Positions 8,277 through 16,085 of a DNA stretch of 37,669 bases are shown here, in pieces. Every line of letters starts with the position of its first letter. Within the stretch, counting starts at the first letter, position 1. The notes beneath the pieces are model-generated. The model was not told the DNA's origin. It was given only the letters and a program-made list of their open reading frames with translations, and ran no database searches. The DNA is from Nocardiopsis kunsanensis DSM 44524. GTDB taxonomy: Bacteria; Actinomycetota; Actinomycetes; Streptosporangiales; Streptosporangiaceae. The position numbers and the translations under genes were made by a program. The stretch spans positions 1 through 37,669 of the forward strand of contig NZ_ANAY01000008.1 of the NCBI RefSeq assembly GCF_000340965.1, in the 5' to 3' direction.

Positions 8277-9083
8277 GTGAGCGTGCTCGACGAGATCCTC
8301 GATGGGGTACGCGCCGACATGGCGGAACGACAAGCGGCCCTGCCCTTGGACGACCTCAAGGCCCGAGCAGAGAAGACCCCTGCCCCGGTGGACGTCGAGG
8401 CCGCCCTGAGACGCCCCGGCGTCCACGTCATCGCCGAGGTCAAGCGCGCCAGCCCCTCCAAGGGGCCCCTCGCCGAGATCACCGACCCCGCCGAACTCGC
8501 CCGGGACTACGAGGCCGGGGGCGCCGGACTCATCAGCGTGCTCACCGAACAACGCCGCTTCCACGGCAGCATCGAGGACCTGGCCACCGTGCGCAGGTCT
8601 GTGGACACCCCGCTGCTGCGCAAGGACTTCGTCGTCAGCTCCTACCAGCTCTGGGAAGCCCGGGTCTTCGGTGCCTCCGCCGTCCTGCTGATCGTGGCCG
8701 CCCTGCCCCAGGAGGCCCTGGTCTCCCTGATCGAGCGCGCCCGCTCCCTCAACCTCATGCCACTGGTGGAGGTCCACGACGAGCAGGAGGTCTCCCGCGC
8801 CCTCGACGCCGGAGCCACCGTCATCGGCGTCAACGCGCGCAACCTCAAGACCCTCGACGTGGACCGCGACACCTTCTCGCGCCTGGCCCCGCTCATCCCC
8901 AGCGGTGTCGTCAGGATCGCCGAGTCCGGGATCCGCGGCCCCCATGACCTGCTCGCCTACGCCGGAGCCGGTGCCGGAGCCGTGCTCGTCGGTGAGAGCC
9001 TGGTACGCGGGCGCAACCCGAGAGAGGCCGTTGCCGACCTGGTCACAGCCGGGGCCCACCCCGCCCTGCGCGACCGGAGCTGA
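8277..9083 (+). CDS. trpC: Indole-3-glycerol phosphate synthase
   Basis: TrpC closes the ring of carboxyphenylaminodeoxyribulose phosphate to indole-3-glycerol phosphate in tryptophan biosynthesis. The 268-aa TIM barrel shows [13 protein letters not shown] (about 51-63), [31 protein letters not shown] and IAESGIRGP motifs, plus [10 protein letters not shown] near the phosphate site. GTG at 8277 (V-S-V-L-D-E-I) is preferred over the TTG one codon earlier because it gives the standard N terminus. The 166-nt gap upstream holds a -10-like TACGAT at 8173 but no Trp-codon-rich leader peptide, so classical ribosome-mediated attenuation is not evident. Confidence 0.95.
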   Translation: MSVLDEILDGVRADMAERQAALPLDDLKARAEKTPAPVDVEAALRRPGVHVIAEVKRASPSKGPLAEITDPAELARDYEAGGAGLISVLTEQRRFHGSIEDLATVRRSVDTPLLRKDFVVSSYQLWEARVFGASAVLLIVAALPQEALVSLIERARSLNLMPLVEVHDEQEVSRALDAGATVIGVNARNLKTLDVDRDTFSRLAPLIPSGVVRIAESGIRGPHDLLAYAGAGAGAVLVGESLVRGRNPREAVADLVTAGAHPALRDRS

Positions 9084-9382
9084 ACCGCGTGGCACCCACA
9101 CCAGCGCCCCGCACCGGCCACCCGGGCCAACGATGGCCCGGGGGCGTGTTCCGCGCGCACACCCACACGTGAACCGGCGGCGGAGACCCCGCCGCCCCCA
9201 CGACGGAACACGCCCCGTACCCGGCCCACGGGGAAACACCCCCGGGGCCCTGGGCCCCGCGCCGCTCCTACGTCCATCCACCGCCACCCAGCTCAGGTGG
9301 CACCCAGCACGGTCGGTACGTGCGCGACCACGGCGCCGGACAGCCGCCGCCCACCGGCCACATCCTCAGGAGAGACCAGACC
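9084..9382. promoter_or_regulatory. Non-coding trpC-trpB gap with three stem-loops
   Basis: No credible gene is visible in this 299-nt gap, and I do not recognise the TrpM-type small protein found here in Streptomyces. It contains three structures. The first is CCCGGGCC-AACGAT-GGCCCGGG (9121-9142). The second has 13-bp arms GGGGCGTGTTCCG (9141-9153) and CGGAACACGCCCC (9204-9216), enclosing an inner GGCGGCGG/CCGCCGCC stem. The third is a palindrome CGGGGCCC-T-GGGCCCCG (9243-9259). The first two share bases 9141-9142, so they partly exclude each other, as in an attenuator. Structure is seen directly; regulatory function is inference. An AGGAGAG ribosome-binding site for trpB lies at the end. 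Confidence 0.55.
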
Positions 9383-10600
9383 ATGAGCCACGACGGACCC
9401 GTGCCCGACGAACTCGGGCACTACGGCCGCTTCGGAGGGCGCTTCGCCCCCGAATCCCTCGTCGCCGCCCTCGACGAGGTCGACACCGAATGGGACAAGG
9501 CCCGCCAGGACCCGCAGTTCAAGGCCGAACTCGACGAACTGCTGCGCGACTACACCGGCCGGCCCAGCCCGCTCAGCGAAGCCCGGAACTTCTCCGAGCA
9601 CGCGGGCGGAGCACGCATCCTGCTCAAGCGTGAGGACCTCAACCACACCGGGTCGCACAAGATCAACAACGTCCTCGGCCAGGCCCTGCTCGCCAAACGC
9701 ATGGGCAAACACCGCATCATCGCCGAGACCGGGGCCGGACAGCACGGCGTGGCCACCGCCACCGCCTGCGCACTCCTCGGCCTGGACTGCGTCATCTACA
9801 TGGGTGAGCAGGACACCGAACGCCAGGCCCTCAACGTCGCCCGCATGCGCATGCTCGGCGCCGAGGTCGTCCCGGTCGCCATCGGCAGCCGCACCCTCAA
9901 GGACGCCATCAACGAGGCCTTCCGCGACTGGGTCACCAACGTCGACCACACCCACTACCTCTTCGGGACCGTCGCCGGGCCCCACCCCTTCCCCGAACTC
10001 GTGCGCGACCTGCACTACGTCGTCGGCGCCGAGACCCGTGAGCAGGTCCGGGAACGGGTGGGCCGCCTCCCCGACGCCGTCGCCGCGTGTGTGGGAGGCG
10101 GCTCCAACGCCATGGCGATCTTCGCCGCCTTCATCCCCGACGAGGACGTGGCCCTGTACGGGTTCGAGGCCGGGGGAGAGGGGGTCGGGACCGACCGCAC
10201 CGCCGCCTCCATCACCGCCGGAAGCCCCGGCGTCTTCCACGGCGCCCGTACCTTCGTACTGCAGGACGAGTACGGCCAGACCCGGGAGAGCCACTCCATC
10301 TCCGCCGGCCTGGACTACCCGGCGGTGGGCCCCGAGCACGCCCACCTCGCCCAGACCGGACGGGCCGTCTACGAACCCGTCACCGATGCCGAGGCCATGG
10401 AGGCCTTCCGCCTGCTCTGCCGCACCGAGGGCATCATCCCCGCCATCGAGACCGCACACGCCCTCGCCGGTGCCCGCAGGATCGGCGAGCGCCTCGGCCC
10501 CGACGGCGTCGTCGTGGTGAACCTGTCCGGACGCGGCGACAAGGACGTCAACACCGCCGCAACCTACTTCGGCCTCGTCGACTCGGAGGACCACACCTGA
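9383..10600 (+). CDS. trpB: Tryptophan synthase beta chain
   Basis: TrpB condenses indole with serine to make tryptophan, using pyridoxal phosphate, in a complex with TrpA. The 405-aa protein has the cofactor lysine in [11 protein letters not shown] (Lys93), the following [19 protein letters not shown] helix region and the phosphate-binding glycine loop [10 protein letters not shown]. The C terminus carries the conserved LSGRGDKDV. The ATG at 9383 has AGGAGAG about 9 nt upstream, and the N terminus [13 protein letters not shown] matches the family. The stop TGA shares one base with the trpA ATG (TGATG), implying coupling and equal expression of the two subunits. Confidence 0.97.
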   Translation: MSHDGPVPDELGHYGRFGGRFAPESLVAALDEVDTEWDKARQDPQFKAELDELLRDYTGRPSPLSEARNFSEHAGGARILLKREDLNHTGSHKINNVLGQALLAKRMGKHRIIAETGAGQHGVATATACALLGLDCVIYMGEQDTERQALNVARMRMLGAEVVPVAIGSRTLKDAINEAFRDWVTNVDHTHYLFGTVAGPHPFPELVRDLHYVVGAETREQVRERVGRLPDAVAACVGGGSNAMAIFAAFIPDEDVALYGFEAGGEGVGTDRTAASITAGSPGVFHGARTFVLQDEYGQTRESHSISAGLDYPAVGPEHAHLAQTGRAVYEPVTDAEAMEAFRLLCRTEGIIPAIETAHALAGARRIGERLGPDGVVVVNLSGRGDKDVNTAATYFGLVDSEDHT

Positions 10601-11412
10601 TGGGCGCCACCGCACTGCAGAACACACTGGCCCGCGCCCGCGACGAGGACCGGGCCGTGCTCATCGGTTACATGCCCGCCGGGTTCCCCGACCTGGAATC
10701 CTCCGTCAAGGTCATCGAGGCCATGGTCCGGGGCGGCTGCGACGTCATCGAGGTCGGCCTGCCCTACTCCGACCCGATGATGGACGGGCCCACCATCCAG
10801 CGGGCAGCAGGACAGGCGCTGCAGGCCGGTACCAACACCGACGACGTCTTCCGTGTCGTCGAGGCCACCGCCGCCACCGGTGCCGCTGCCCTGGTCATGT
10901 CCTACTGGAACCCCATCGAGCGCTACGGGGTGGAACGCTTCGCCACCGAGCTCGCCAAGGCCGGGGGCACGGGTGTGATCACCCCCGATCTCCTCCCGGA
11001 GGAATCGGCCCAGTGGCGCGCCGCCTCGGAAGCCACCGGCCTGGACCGTATCCACCTCGTGGCGCCCTCCTCCTCCGACCGCCGCCTGGCCCTGACCACC
11101 GAGGCCTGCAGCGGTTTCGTCTACGCCGCCTCCCTCATGGGGGTCACCGGTACCCGGGCGCAGGTCTCCAGCACCGCCGAGGAACTGGTCCGCCGCACCC
11201 GCGCCGTCACCCGGGAGTCGGAACTGCCGATCTGTGTGGGCCTGGGCATCTCCACTTCCGCGCAGGCTGCCGAGGTGGCCGCCTACGCCGACGGGGTCAT
11301 CGTCGGCGCCGGGTTCTGCCAGCGCGTCCTGGACGCACCGGACCTGGAGACCGGTCTTCTGGCTGTGGAGTCCTTCGCCGAGGAGCTCGCCGCGGGCGTG
11401 CGCTCCAGGTAG
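10600..11412 (+). CDS. trpA: Tryptophan synthase alpha chain
   Basis: TrpA cleaves indole-3-glycerol phosphate to indole, which is channelled to TrpB. The 270-aa TIM barrel has the catalytic segment EVGLPYSDPMMDGPTIQ, in which Glu51 and Asp62 match the catalytic Glu49 and Asp60 of the Salmonella enzyme. It also has ASLMGVTGTRAQVSS and VGLGISTSAQAAEVAAYADG near the phosphate site. The start overlaps the trpB stop by one base. It is the last gene of the trp unit, and a 10-bp-stem hairpin follows 26 nt after the stop. Confidence 0.97.
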   Translation: MGATALQNTLARARDEDRAVLIGYMPAGFPDLESSVKVIEAMVRGGCDVIEVGLPYSDPMMDGPTIQRAAGQALQAGTNTDDVFRVVEATAATGAAALVMSYWNPIERYGVERFATELAKAGGTGVITPDLLPEESAQWRAASEATGLDRIHLVAPSSSDRRLALTTEACSGFVYAASLMGVTGTRAQVSSTAEELVRRTRAVTRESELPICVGLGISTSAQAAEVAAYADGVIVGAGFCQRVLDAPDLETGLLAVESFAEELAAGVRSR

Positions 11413-11437
11413 CGGACCCCGGAAGGGACAGGGTCCC

Positions 11438-11478
11438 GCTCCGAAGGCTCCGCACGGCAGCGTGAGGACCTTCGGAGC
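11438..11478 (+). terminator. Hairpin terminator of the trp operon
   Basis: Arms GCTCCGAAGG (11438-11447) and CCTTCGGAGC (11469-11478) are separated by 21 nt. An imperfect GGACCC/GGGTCC stem precedes it. There is no T-tract. Confidence 0.6.
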
Positions 11479-11774
11479 AGGACCGGCGGTGGGGTGCTCA
11501 CCCCTGCGCCGGAGGCGCCCAGACCCGGGTTAACAGCGTGAGAATCCGGTGAGATCTGCGCTCCGCCGTGTCAGGGGGCCTGCTTCCGGTGCCCTCGGGA
11601 TGGTGTGATGGGGTGTGGACGGTGAAGGCACGCCCCACCCGTGCCCGGCCGGTCTCGTGGATGTGCGGCAGCATCAGTGGGCCGCACACAGTAAGCTCGA
11701 GGGTGCTCACCCTGTGTACTCGAAGGGTGCACACCGGTGCGTGAGGAACCACCCCCTGATCTCCGAGGGCCCAC
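11479..11774. promoter_or_regulatory. Non-coding region with a 14-bp palindrome upstream of the envelope redox genes
   Basis: I see no gene here. The notable element is AGGGTG-CT-CACCCT (11700-11713), a perfect palindrome 62 nt before the mauE-like ATG. A related AAGGGTGC occurs shortly downstream, and the stretch CTCGAGGGTGC / CTCGAAGGGTGC is an imperfect direct repeat. This could be an operator for the downstream genes. No confident -35/-10 pair was found. Confidence 0.35.
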
Positions 11775-12290
11775 ATGACGGACACAGTAGAGGAATCCCC
11801 CACCGATCCCGGCACCGGACGGTCGCGGTGGGAGACCGTGCAGCCCTGGCTCACCCTGGCCTGCAGGGTCGGCCTCGCCGCGGTCATGATCACCGCCGCG
11901 GTCACCAAGTACCCGCCGGCGCTCGGTGTCGAGGCGGTCGAGGCCTACGAGCTCTTCCCACCCGAGATCGCCGAACTCATCGGTTACACCCTTCCGCTGT
12001 TCGAACTCGCCCTTGCCCTACTGCTCCTGATGGGCCTGGCCACCCGCTACACCGGGCTGGTCAGTGCCCTGCTCATGGTCGCCTTCATCGCGGGGATCCT
12101 CTCCGCGATGGCCCGAGGGCTGAGCATCGACTGCGGCTGTTTCGGCGGCGGGGGACAGATCGACCCGGCAGAGACCACTTACGGCCTCTCCATCGCACGC
12201 GACCTCGGCTTCATGGCCCTGGGCGCGTTCATCGCGATCTGGCCCCGCTCACCGCTTGCCCTCGACCGCGCCCTCGGGCTCTTCCGATGA
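11775..12290 (+). CDS. MauE/DoxX-family redox-associated membrane protein
   Basis: A 171-aa membrane protein with about four helices (around residues 27-47, 68-89, 92-113 and 138-158). It contains the MauE-type cysteine box SIDCGCFGGGG (Cys120 and Cys122) in a loop between helices. MauE-like proteins are thought to pass electrons across the membrane to periplasmic or extracytoplasmic thiol-disulfide partners. Here the next gene encodes a membrane-anchored DsbA-like protein, so a two-part disulfide system is a reasonable inference. ATG at 11775 has GAGGG 5 nt upstream. A shorter start is not needed because the first helix begins near residue 27. Confidence 0.8.
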   Translation: MTDTVEESPTDPGTGRSRWETVQPWLTLACRVGLAAVMITAAVTKYPPALGVEAVEAYELFPPEIAELIGYTLPLFELALALLLLMGLATRYTGLVSALLMVAFIAGILSAMARGLSIDCGCFGGGGQIDPAETTYGLSIARDLGFMALGAFIAIWPRSPLALDRALGLFR

Positions 12291-12336
12291 TCCGCGCGGC
12301 ACACCGAGTCCAGTAGAAGAATCAGAGGAAGAACAC

Positions 12337-13314
12337 ATGGGCAGTGAAGCGCGCAAGCGCGCCCGCGAACGCATCAAGGAGCAGCGGGAGAAGGAGAAGA
12401 AGGCAGCCAAACGCAACCGGACCCTGCTCGTGGTCGGTGCGGCTGCCGCCGTCGTCCTCCTCGTCGTCGGTATCGGGTACGTCATCCTCAGCTCCGACCG
12501 CGGTGACGGCTACGAGGGCGAGATCGCCCAGCAGACCCTGCAGTCCGACGGCAGCGTCGTCATGGCCCAGGAGGGCGCCGAGGCCCCCGTCGTGCAGGTC
12601 TACGCCGACTACCAGTGCCCGGCCTGCCGCCAGTTCGAGAACCTCAACGGCGACACCCTCAAGGAGAAGGCCGCCCAGGGCGAGGCGATCGTGCAGTTCC
12701 ACCCCGTCAGCATCTTCGCCCAGCAGCCCGTACCCACCAGCAGCAACTCCCTGCGCGGCGCCGTCGCGGCCCGCACCGCCGCCGACCACGACGTCTTCGT
12801 CGAGTACAACGACATCCTGTTCGCGAACCAGCCCAACCAGCAGGAGGAGGGTTTCGCCCCCTCCGAACTCCAGGAATGGTTCGACGGGCTCGACACCACC
12901 GAGGAACAGCAGGCCGACTTCGCCGAACGCCTCGAGCAGGAGGAACCGGTCATCACCGAGTTCACCGAGGAGTACGTGCCTGCCCTCATGTCGGCCGCCG
13001 AGCAGGAGGTCGGCCAGGACAACCTCAGAACCATGGTCCTGACCGACCTGATCGCCTGGGGGGAGGAGAACGGACACGATTCCTCCTTCCTCGAGGGGAC
13101 CTACACTGGCGAGATCATCGACGCCACCGGAGCGGCCTACACTCGCTACAGCGGTGAGAACGCCTTCAGCGGTACCCCCTCCGTCTACATCAACGGCGAG
13201 ATCCTCGACAACAACGCCACGATGACGGTCCGCGGCCTCTCCGACGCCATCGACTCCGCCGGTCCCGGCGAGGTCGAGAGCGAGCCCGCCGACGACGGGG
13301 GTGGCGCGGAGTAG
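12337..13314 (+). CDS. Membrane-anchored DsbA-like thioredoxin-fold protein
   Basis: This 325-aa protein has a strongly basic N-terminal coil (Arg/Lys/Glu-rich, 1-28) and one transmembrane helix (about 29-52). An extracytoplasmic thioredoxin-fold domain of the DsbA/Thioredoxin_4 type follows. The active site is CPAC at 94-97 (DYQCPACRQF), and the cis-Pro loop is FSGTPSVYING near residue 280. A Glu/Gln-rich helical insertion lies between them, and the tail is acidic. The likely role is oxidation or isomerisation of disulfides in exported proteins. ATG at 12337 is preceded by AGAGGAAG. The gene follows the MauE-like gene by 46 bp and precedes lgt by 48 bp. Confidence 0.9.
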   Translation: MGSEARKRARERIKEQREKEKKAAKRNRTLLVVGAAAAVVLLVVGIGYVILSSDRGDGYEGEIAQQTLQSDGSVVMAQEGAEAPVVQVYADYQCPACRQFENLNGDTLKEKAAQGEAIVQFHPVSIFAQQPVPTSSNSLRGAVAARTAADHDVFVEYNDILFANQPNQQEEGFAPSELQEWFDGLDTTEEQQADFAERLEQEEPVITEFTEEYVPALMSAAEQEVGQDNLRTMVLTDLIAWGEENGHDSSFLEGTYTGEIIDATGAAYTRYSGENAFSGTPSVYINGEILDNNATMTVRGLSDAIDSAGPGEVESEPADDGGGAE

Positions 13315-13362
13315 AGATCCCAGCCCAGACCCCGCACGCGGGGCGAACGTGAGAGCAGAGCA

Positions 13363-14526
13363 GTGACATTGCCGTCGACAGCTTCCGAGGGCGCGGCCGA
13401 GCACGGCCGCGCCCTCGCGGCCATTCCCAGCCCCGAGGTCAACTCCATCCCCCTCGGCCTCCTCGAAATCCACTTCTACGCCTTGTGCATCCTCGTCGGT
13501 GTCGTCGTCGCGGTCTTCTGGAGTGAGCGCCGCTGGGCCGCCATGGGCGGGGAGAAGGGCACCATCATGGACATGGCCGTGTGGGCCGTGCTCCTGGGTC
13601 TGGTGGGCGGCCGCCTCTACCACGTCATCAGCGACTACCAGCTCTATTTCGTGGACGGCCAGGAACCCGTCCGGGCGCTCTTCATCTGGGAGGGCGGACT
13701 CGGTATCTGGGGCGCCGTCCCCATGGGCGCACTCGGCGTGTGGCTCGTTGCGCGCAAGCGCGGGTTGTCGATGTCCAAACTGGCCTTCGCCATCGCACCC
13801 ACCATCCCCCTCGCCCAGGCCATCGGCCGCTGGGGCAACTACTTCAACCAGGAACTCTTCGGCGCGCCCACCGACGTGCCCTGGGCCCTGGAGATCACCC
13901 CTCTGCAGAACGGGGCCCTGCGCCCGGGGATGATCGAGGGCGTCAGCACCTACCACCCCACCTTCCTCTACGAGTCCTTGTGGTGCCTGGGGCTGGCAGT
14001 CCTGCTCGCCTACCTGGGACGCCGCTTCGAGAGCCGGCTGCAGGGCGGACGCCTGTTCGCCCTCTACATCGCGGGCTACTGCGCGGGCCGCTTCTGGATC
14101 GAGGCCCTGCGTGTGGACCCGGCCAACGACATCCTCGGTTTCCGCCTCAACAACTGGGTGTCCCTGCTGGTGCTGGCGGGTGCCCTGGCCTACTTCTTCT
14201 GGGCGGGCCGCCGGCTCGAGCGCTTCTCCAGCGCCGTCGTTCCCGGACAGGACGAGGGGACCCAGGTGTTCGGCGCCACAGACCCGGGTGAGACGCACGA
14301 CGAAGGCACCGTCTACAGCGCCCTCGACAGCGAAGAGGAGGAGGGCGACAGTACCGTCTACAGCGCCACGGACCTCAGCGACCTCCCCGACCAGGGGGAC
14401 GGTTCCCGAGGGGCCGGCCGCGGGGGGACGGAATATCACCCCAGCCCTGAACGATCCAGTAGCGAGGGCTCGACCGAGGACGACGCCGACGAGACGGGAA
14501 CGGACTCCGGGGCGAGGCCCGACTGA
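13363..14526 (+). CDS. lgt: Prolipoprotein diacylglyceryl transferase with acidic C-terminal extension
   Basis: Lgt transfers diacylglycerol from phosphatidylglycerol to the lipobox cysteine of prolipoproteins in the membrane. The protein is 387 aa, against about 290 for E. coli. The core (about 20-290) has the family signature GRWGNYFNQELFG (155-167), VGGRLYHV and several membrane helices. The last roughly 95 residues are an acidic, probably disordered tail with a duplicated TVYSALDSEEE / TVYSATDLSD motif. The GTG at 13363 is the only sensible start. It places a perfect 13-bp hairpin within codons 9-18 (see separate entry). A short CCCCGC-AC-GCGGGG element lies at 13330-13343 in the gap from the DsbA-like gene. 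Confidence 0.93.
   Translation: MTLPSTASEGAAEHGRALAAIPSPEVNSIPLGLLEIHFYALCILVGVVVAVFWSERRWAAMGGEKGTIMDMAVWAVLLGLVGGRLYHVISDYQLYFVDGQEPVRALFIWEGGLGIWGAVPMGALGVWLVARKRGLSMSKLAFAIAPTIPLAQAIGRWGNYFNQELFGAPTDVPWALEITPLQNGALRPGMIEGVSTYHPTFLYESLWCLGLAVLLAYLGRRFESRLQGGRLFALYIAGYCAGRFWIEALRVDPANDILGFRLNNWVSLLVLAGALAYFFWAGRRLERFSSAVVPGQDEGTQVFGATDPGETHDEGTVYSALDSEEEEGDSTVYSATDLSDLPDQGDGSRGAGRGGTEYHPSPERSSSEGSTEDDADETGTDSGARPD
13387..13416 (+). promoter_or_regulatory. 13-bp stem-loop inside the first codons of lgt
   Basis: GAGGGCGCGGCCG (13387-13399) and CGGCCGCGCCCTC (13404-13416) form a perfect stem with a 4-nt loop, starting 24 nt after the start codon. So stable a stem at this point could limit translation or mark the region as dual-purpose. 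It may also simply reflect GC-rich Ala/Gly/Arg codons. Confidence 0.45.
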
Positions 14527-14528
14527 TG

Positions 14529-14583
14529 CACAGGCCCCACGCGCGGGGACGGCCGCACCGGCGGCCCCCGCGCCCCGCCTGTG
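14529..14583 (+). terminator. Nested hairpin terminator after lgt
   Basis: Outer arms CACAGGC (14529-14535) and GCCTGTG (14577-14583) enclose GCGCGGGG and CCCCGCGC, giving a long composite stem just after the lgt stop. Confidence 0.6.
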
Positions 14584-14624
14584 TCGTTTCCGATCACACC
14601 CTTGGTTGACGATTGAGATGGACC

Positions 14625-15818
14625 GTGAGCAGATCTGAGTCCCGGTTCGGTCGCAAAGGCCGGCGCGGAGGATCCCGTCGCGGCCAGGCCGCCGAGCCCG
14701 TCCACACCGACGAGTACGGCCACGACGAGGACTACGCCGACGAGTACGACTACGACCCGGAGGAGGACTTCTCCGCAGAGTACGGTCACACCCACACTCG
14801 TTCGGAGGGCCCCGGTCAGGCAGGCTACGACGACGGCTACGACGACGGCTACGAGGACGAGTACGGCTACGAGGACGAGTACGGCGCGGAGCAGGCCTCT
14901 GCACAGGGGCGCGGCCGTGGACGCAGGGGAAGGCGCGCCGACAGGAACCCGGGGAAGGTCTCTGCCTTCTCCGCCAACGCCCTCAAGCGTGTCTCGGTCC
15001 TGGGCGACCGGCCCAACCAGATCGTGTACACCCTGGCCGAACAGAGCAGACGCAAGCGCGGGACTGCCGTGCTCGCCGTGCTCCTCACCGCGTTCGGACT
15101 GGCGCTGGTCCTACTCCTGGGGCTGCTGACCTACCAGTTCATCAGCAACGACGGTGGGCAGACCGCCGATACCGAGACCAGTATCGTCGAGCCCCCCGAG
15201 GGGCACACGACCCTCACCCCGGAGCTCTACCTGTCCGAACCCAATCGTGAGGAGACCTTCGGCGCGATCGACGAGCGCGAGGCCGATGCCGAACCGATGA
15301 CGGAGGAGTCCGTCTTCGGCGGCGCCGAAGAGCTCGAGCTCGACGATATCTCGCTGCAGGCACAGGAGACCGGGGTCAACGACTCCTGCACCTCCATGGT
15401 CTGGGGCGGAGACCTCGCCCAGAGCCTGCTCGACGCCGAGTGCGCCAACGCGGCCTCGGCGCTCTACACCGACAGCGACCAGGAGTACGTCGCACAGGTC
15501 ACCCTCTTCGACGTGGCCGACAGCAACGGCGCCGAAGAGGTCGCGGCCGCGCTGGACCCGACCAACACCGACACCGAGGCCGGCTTCGTCCTGCCGCAGA
15601 CCGGCGAGGACATCGCCGGGTTGAACGAGGGCTACAGCCAAGCCACCACCCAGGTCATGGGCCACTACGTGGCGGTGTTCTGGACCGCGCGCCAGGACGC
15701 CGAGGACCCGGGGGACAACTCGGACCTGGCGACCGTGAACGTGGCTTCCATGAACTCGGTGCAGTTCATCTACGACGAGGTCGTACGCAACGGCGGCGGC
15801 AGTCCGGAGGAGGAGTAG
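14625..15818 (+). CDS. Membrane-anchored protein with acidic Tyr/Asp/Gly repeats and Cys-pair domain (paralogue 1)
   Basis: I do not recognise a named family. The 397-aa protein has a basic N terminus (1-20) and a cytoplasmic tail rich in Tyr, Asp and Glu, with near-perfect repeats YDDGYDDGYEDEYGYEDEYG (68-87). A basic stretch precedes one transmembrane helix (about 147-174), and an extracytoplasmic domain of about 220 residues follows. That domain has Cys255 and Cys273 (C-x17-C), the motifs CxxxVWG and AEC, then GFVLPQTGE and GHYVAVFW. The same motifs, with the same cysteine spacing, occur in the next gene, so the two are paralogues. GTG at 14625 is chosen over the TTG at 14613 as the more usual codon; no strong ribosome-binding site is visible. 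The single cysteine pair suggests a disulfide, possibly made by the DsbA-like protein upstream. Confidence 0.75.
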   Translation: MSRSESRFGRKGRRGGSRRGQAAEPVHTDEYGHDEDYADEYDYDPEEDFSAEYGHTHTRSEGPGQAGYDDGYDDGYEDEYGYEDEYGAEQASAQGRGRGRRGRRADRNPGKVSAFSANALKRVSVLGDRPNQIVYTLAEQSRRKRGTAVLAVLLTAFGLALVLLLGLLTYQFISNDGGQTADTETSIVEPPEGHTTLTPELYLSEPNREETFGAIDEREADAEPMTEESVFGGAEELELDDISLQAQETGVNDSCTSMVWGGDLAQSLLDAECANAASALYTDSDQEYVAQVTLFDVADSNGAEEVAAALDPTNTDTEAGFVLPQTGEDIAGLNEGYSQATTQVMGHYVAVFWTARQDAEDPGDNSDLATVNVASMNSVQFIYDEVVRNGGGSPEEE

Positions 15819-15843
15819 GGGCTTCCTCCTTCCCGCCCGCCCG

Positions 15844-15882
15844 GCAGGCCCCCGGGGAGCGCACCGCTTCCCGGGGGCCTGC
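15844..15882 (+). terminator. Strong hairpin terminator after paralogue 1
   Basis: Arms GCAGGCCCCCGGG (15844-15856) and CCCGGGGGCCTGC (15870-15882) are perfect over 13 bp. The inner bases G-AGCG/CGCT-T extend pairing further into the loop. It starts 25 nt after the stop codon. Confidence 0.75.
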
Positions 15883-16085
15883 GCATGTCGGAGTGCGGAC
15901 ACCGACGGGCCGGGATTGTCCGGGGGCCTCCGGGGCCCCGATAGGATCACGGTCGGATCGACCCGCCCGCGAGGGTCGTCCGAGGCCGGGGCCGGGCCCC
16001 GTGCCCAGCCCTGAGCGAACCCGGGCCCGTCCGCGCACCCCCCGTGCTGACTGCGGCCCGAGAATCCGAGGAAAGGTCCAATCGG

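Noticed and set aside
9084..9382. TrpM-like small gene between trpC and trpB
   Set aside because: Frames here lack the Cys/Arg-rich TrpM pattern and no ribosome-binding site plus start gives a sensible small protein.
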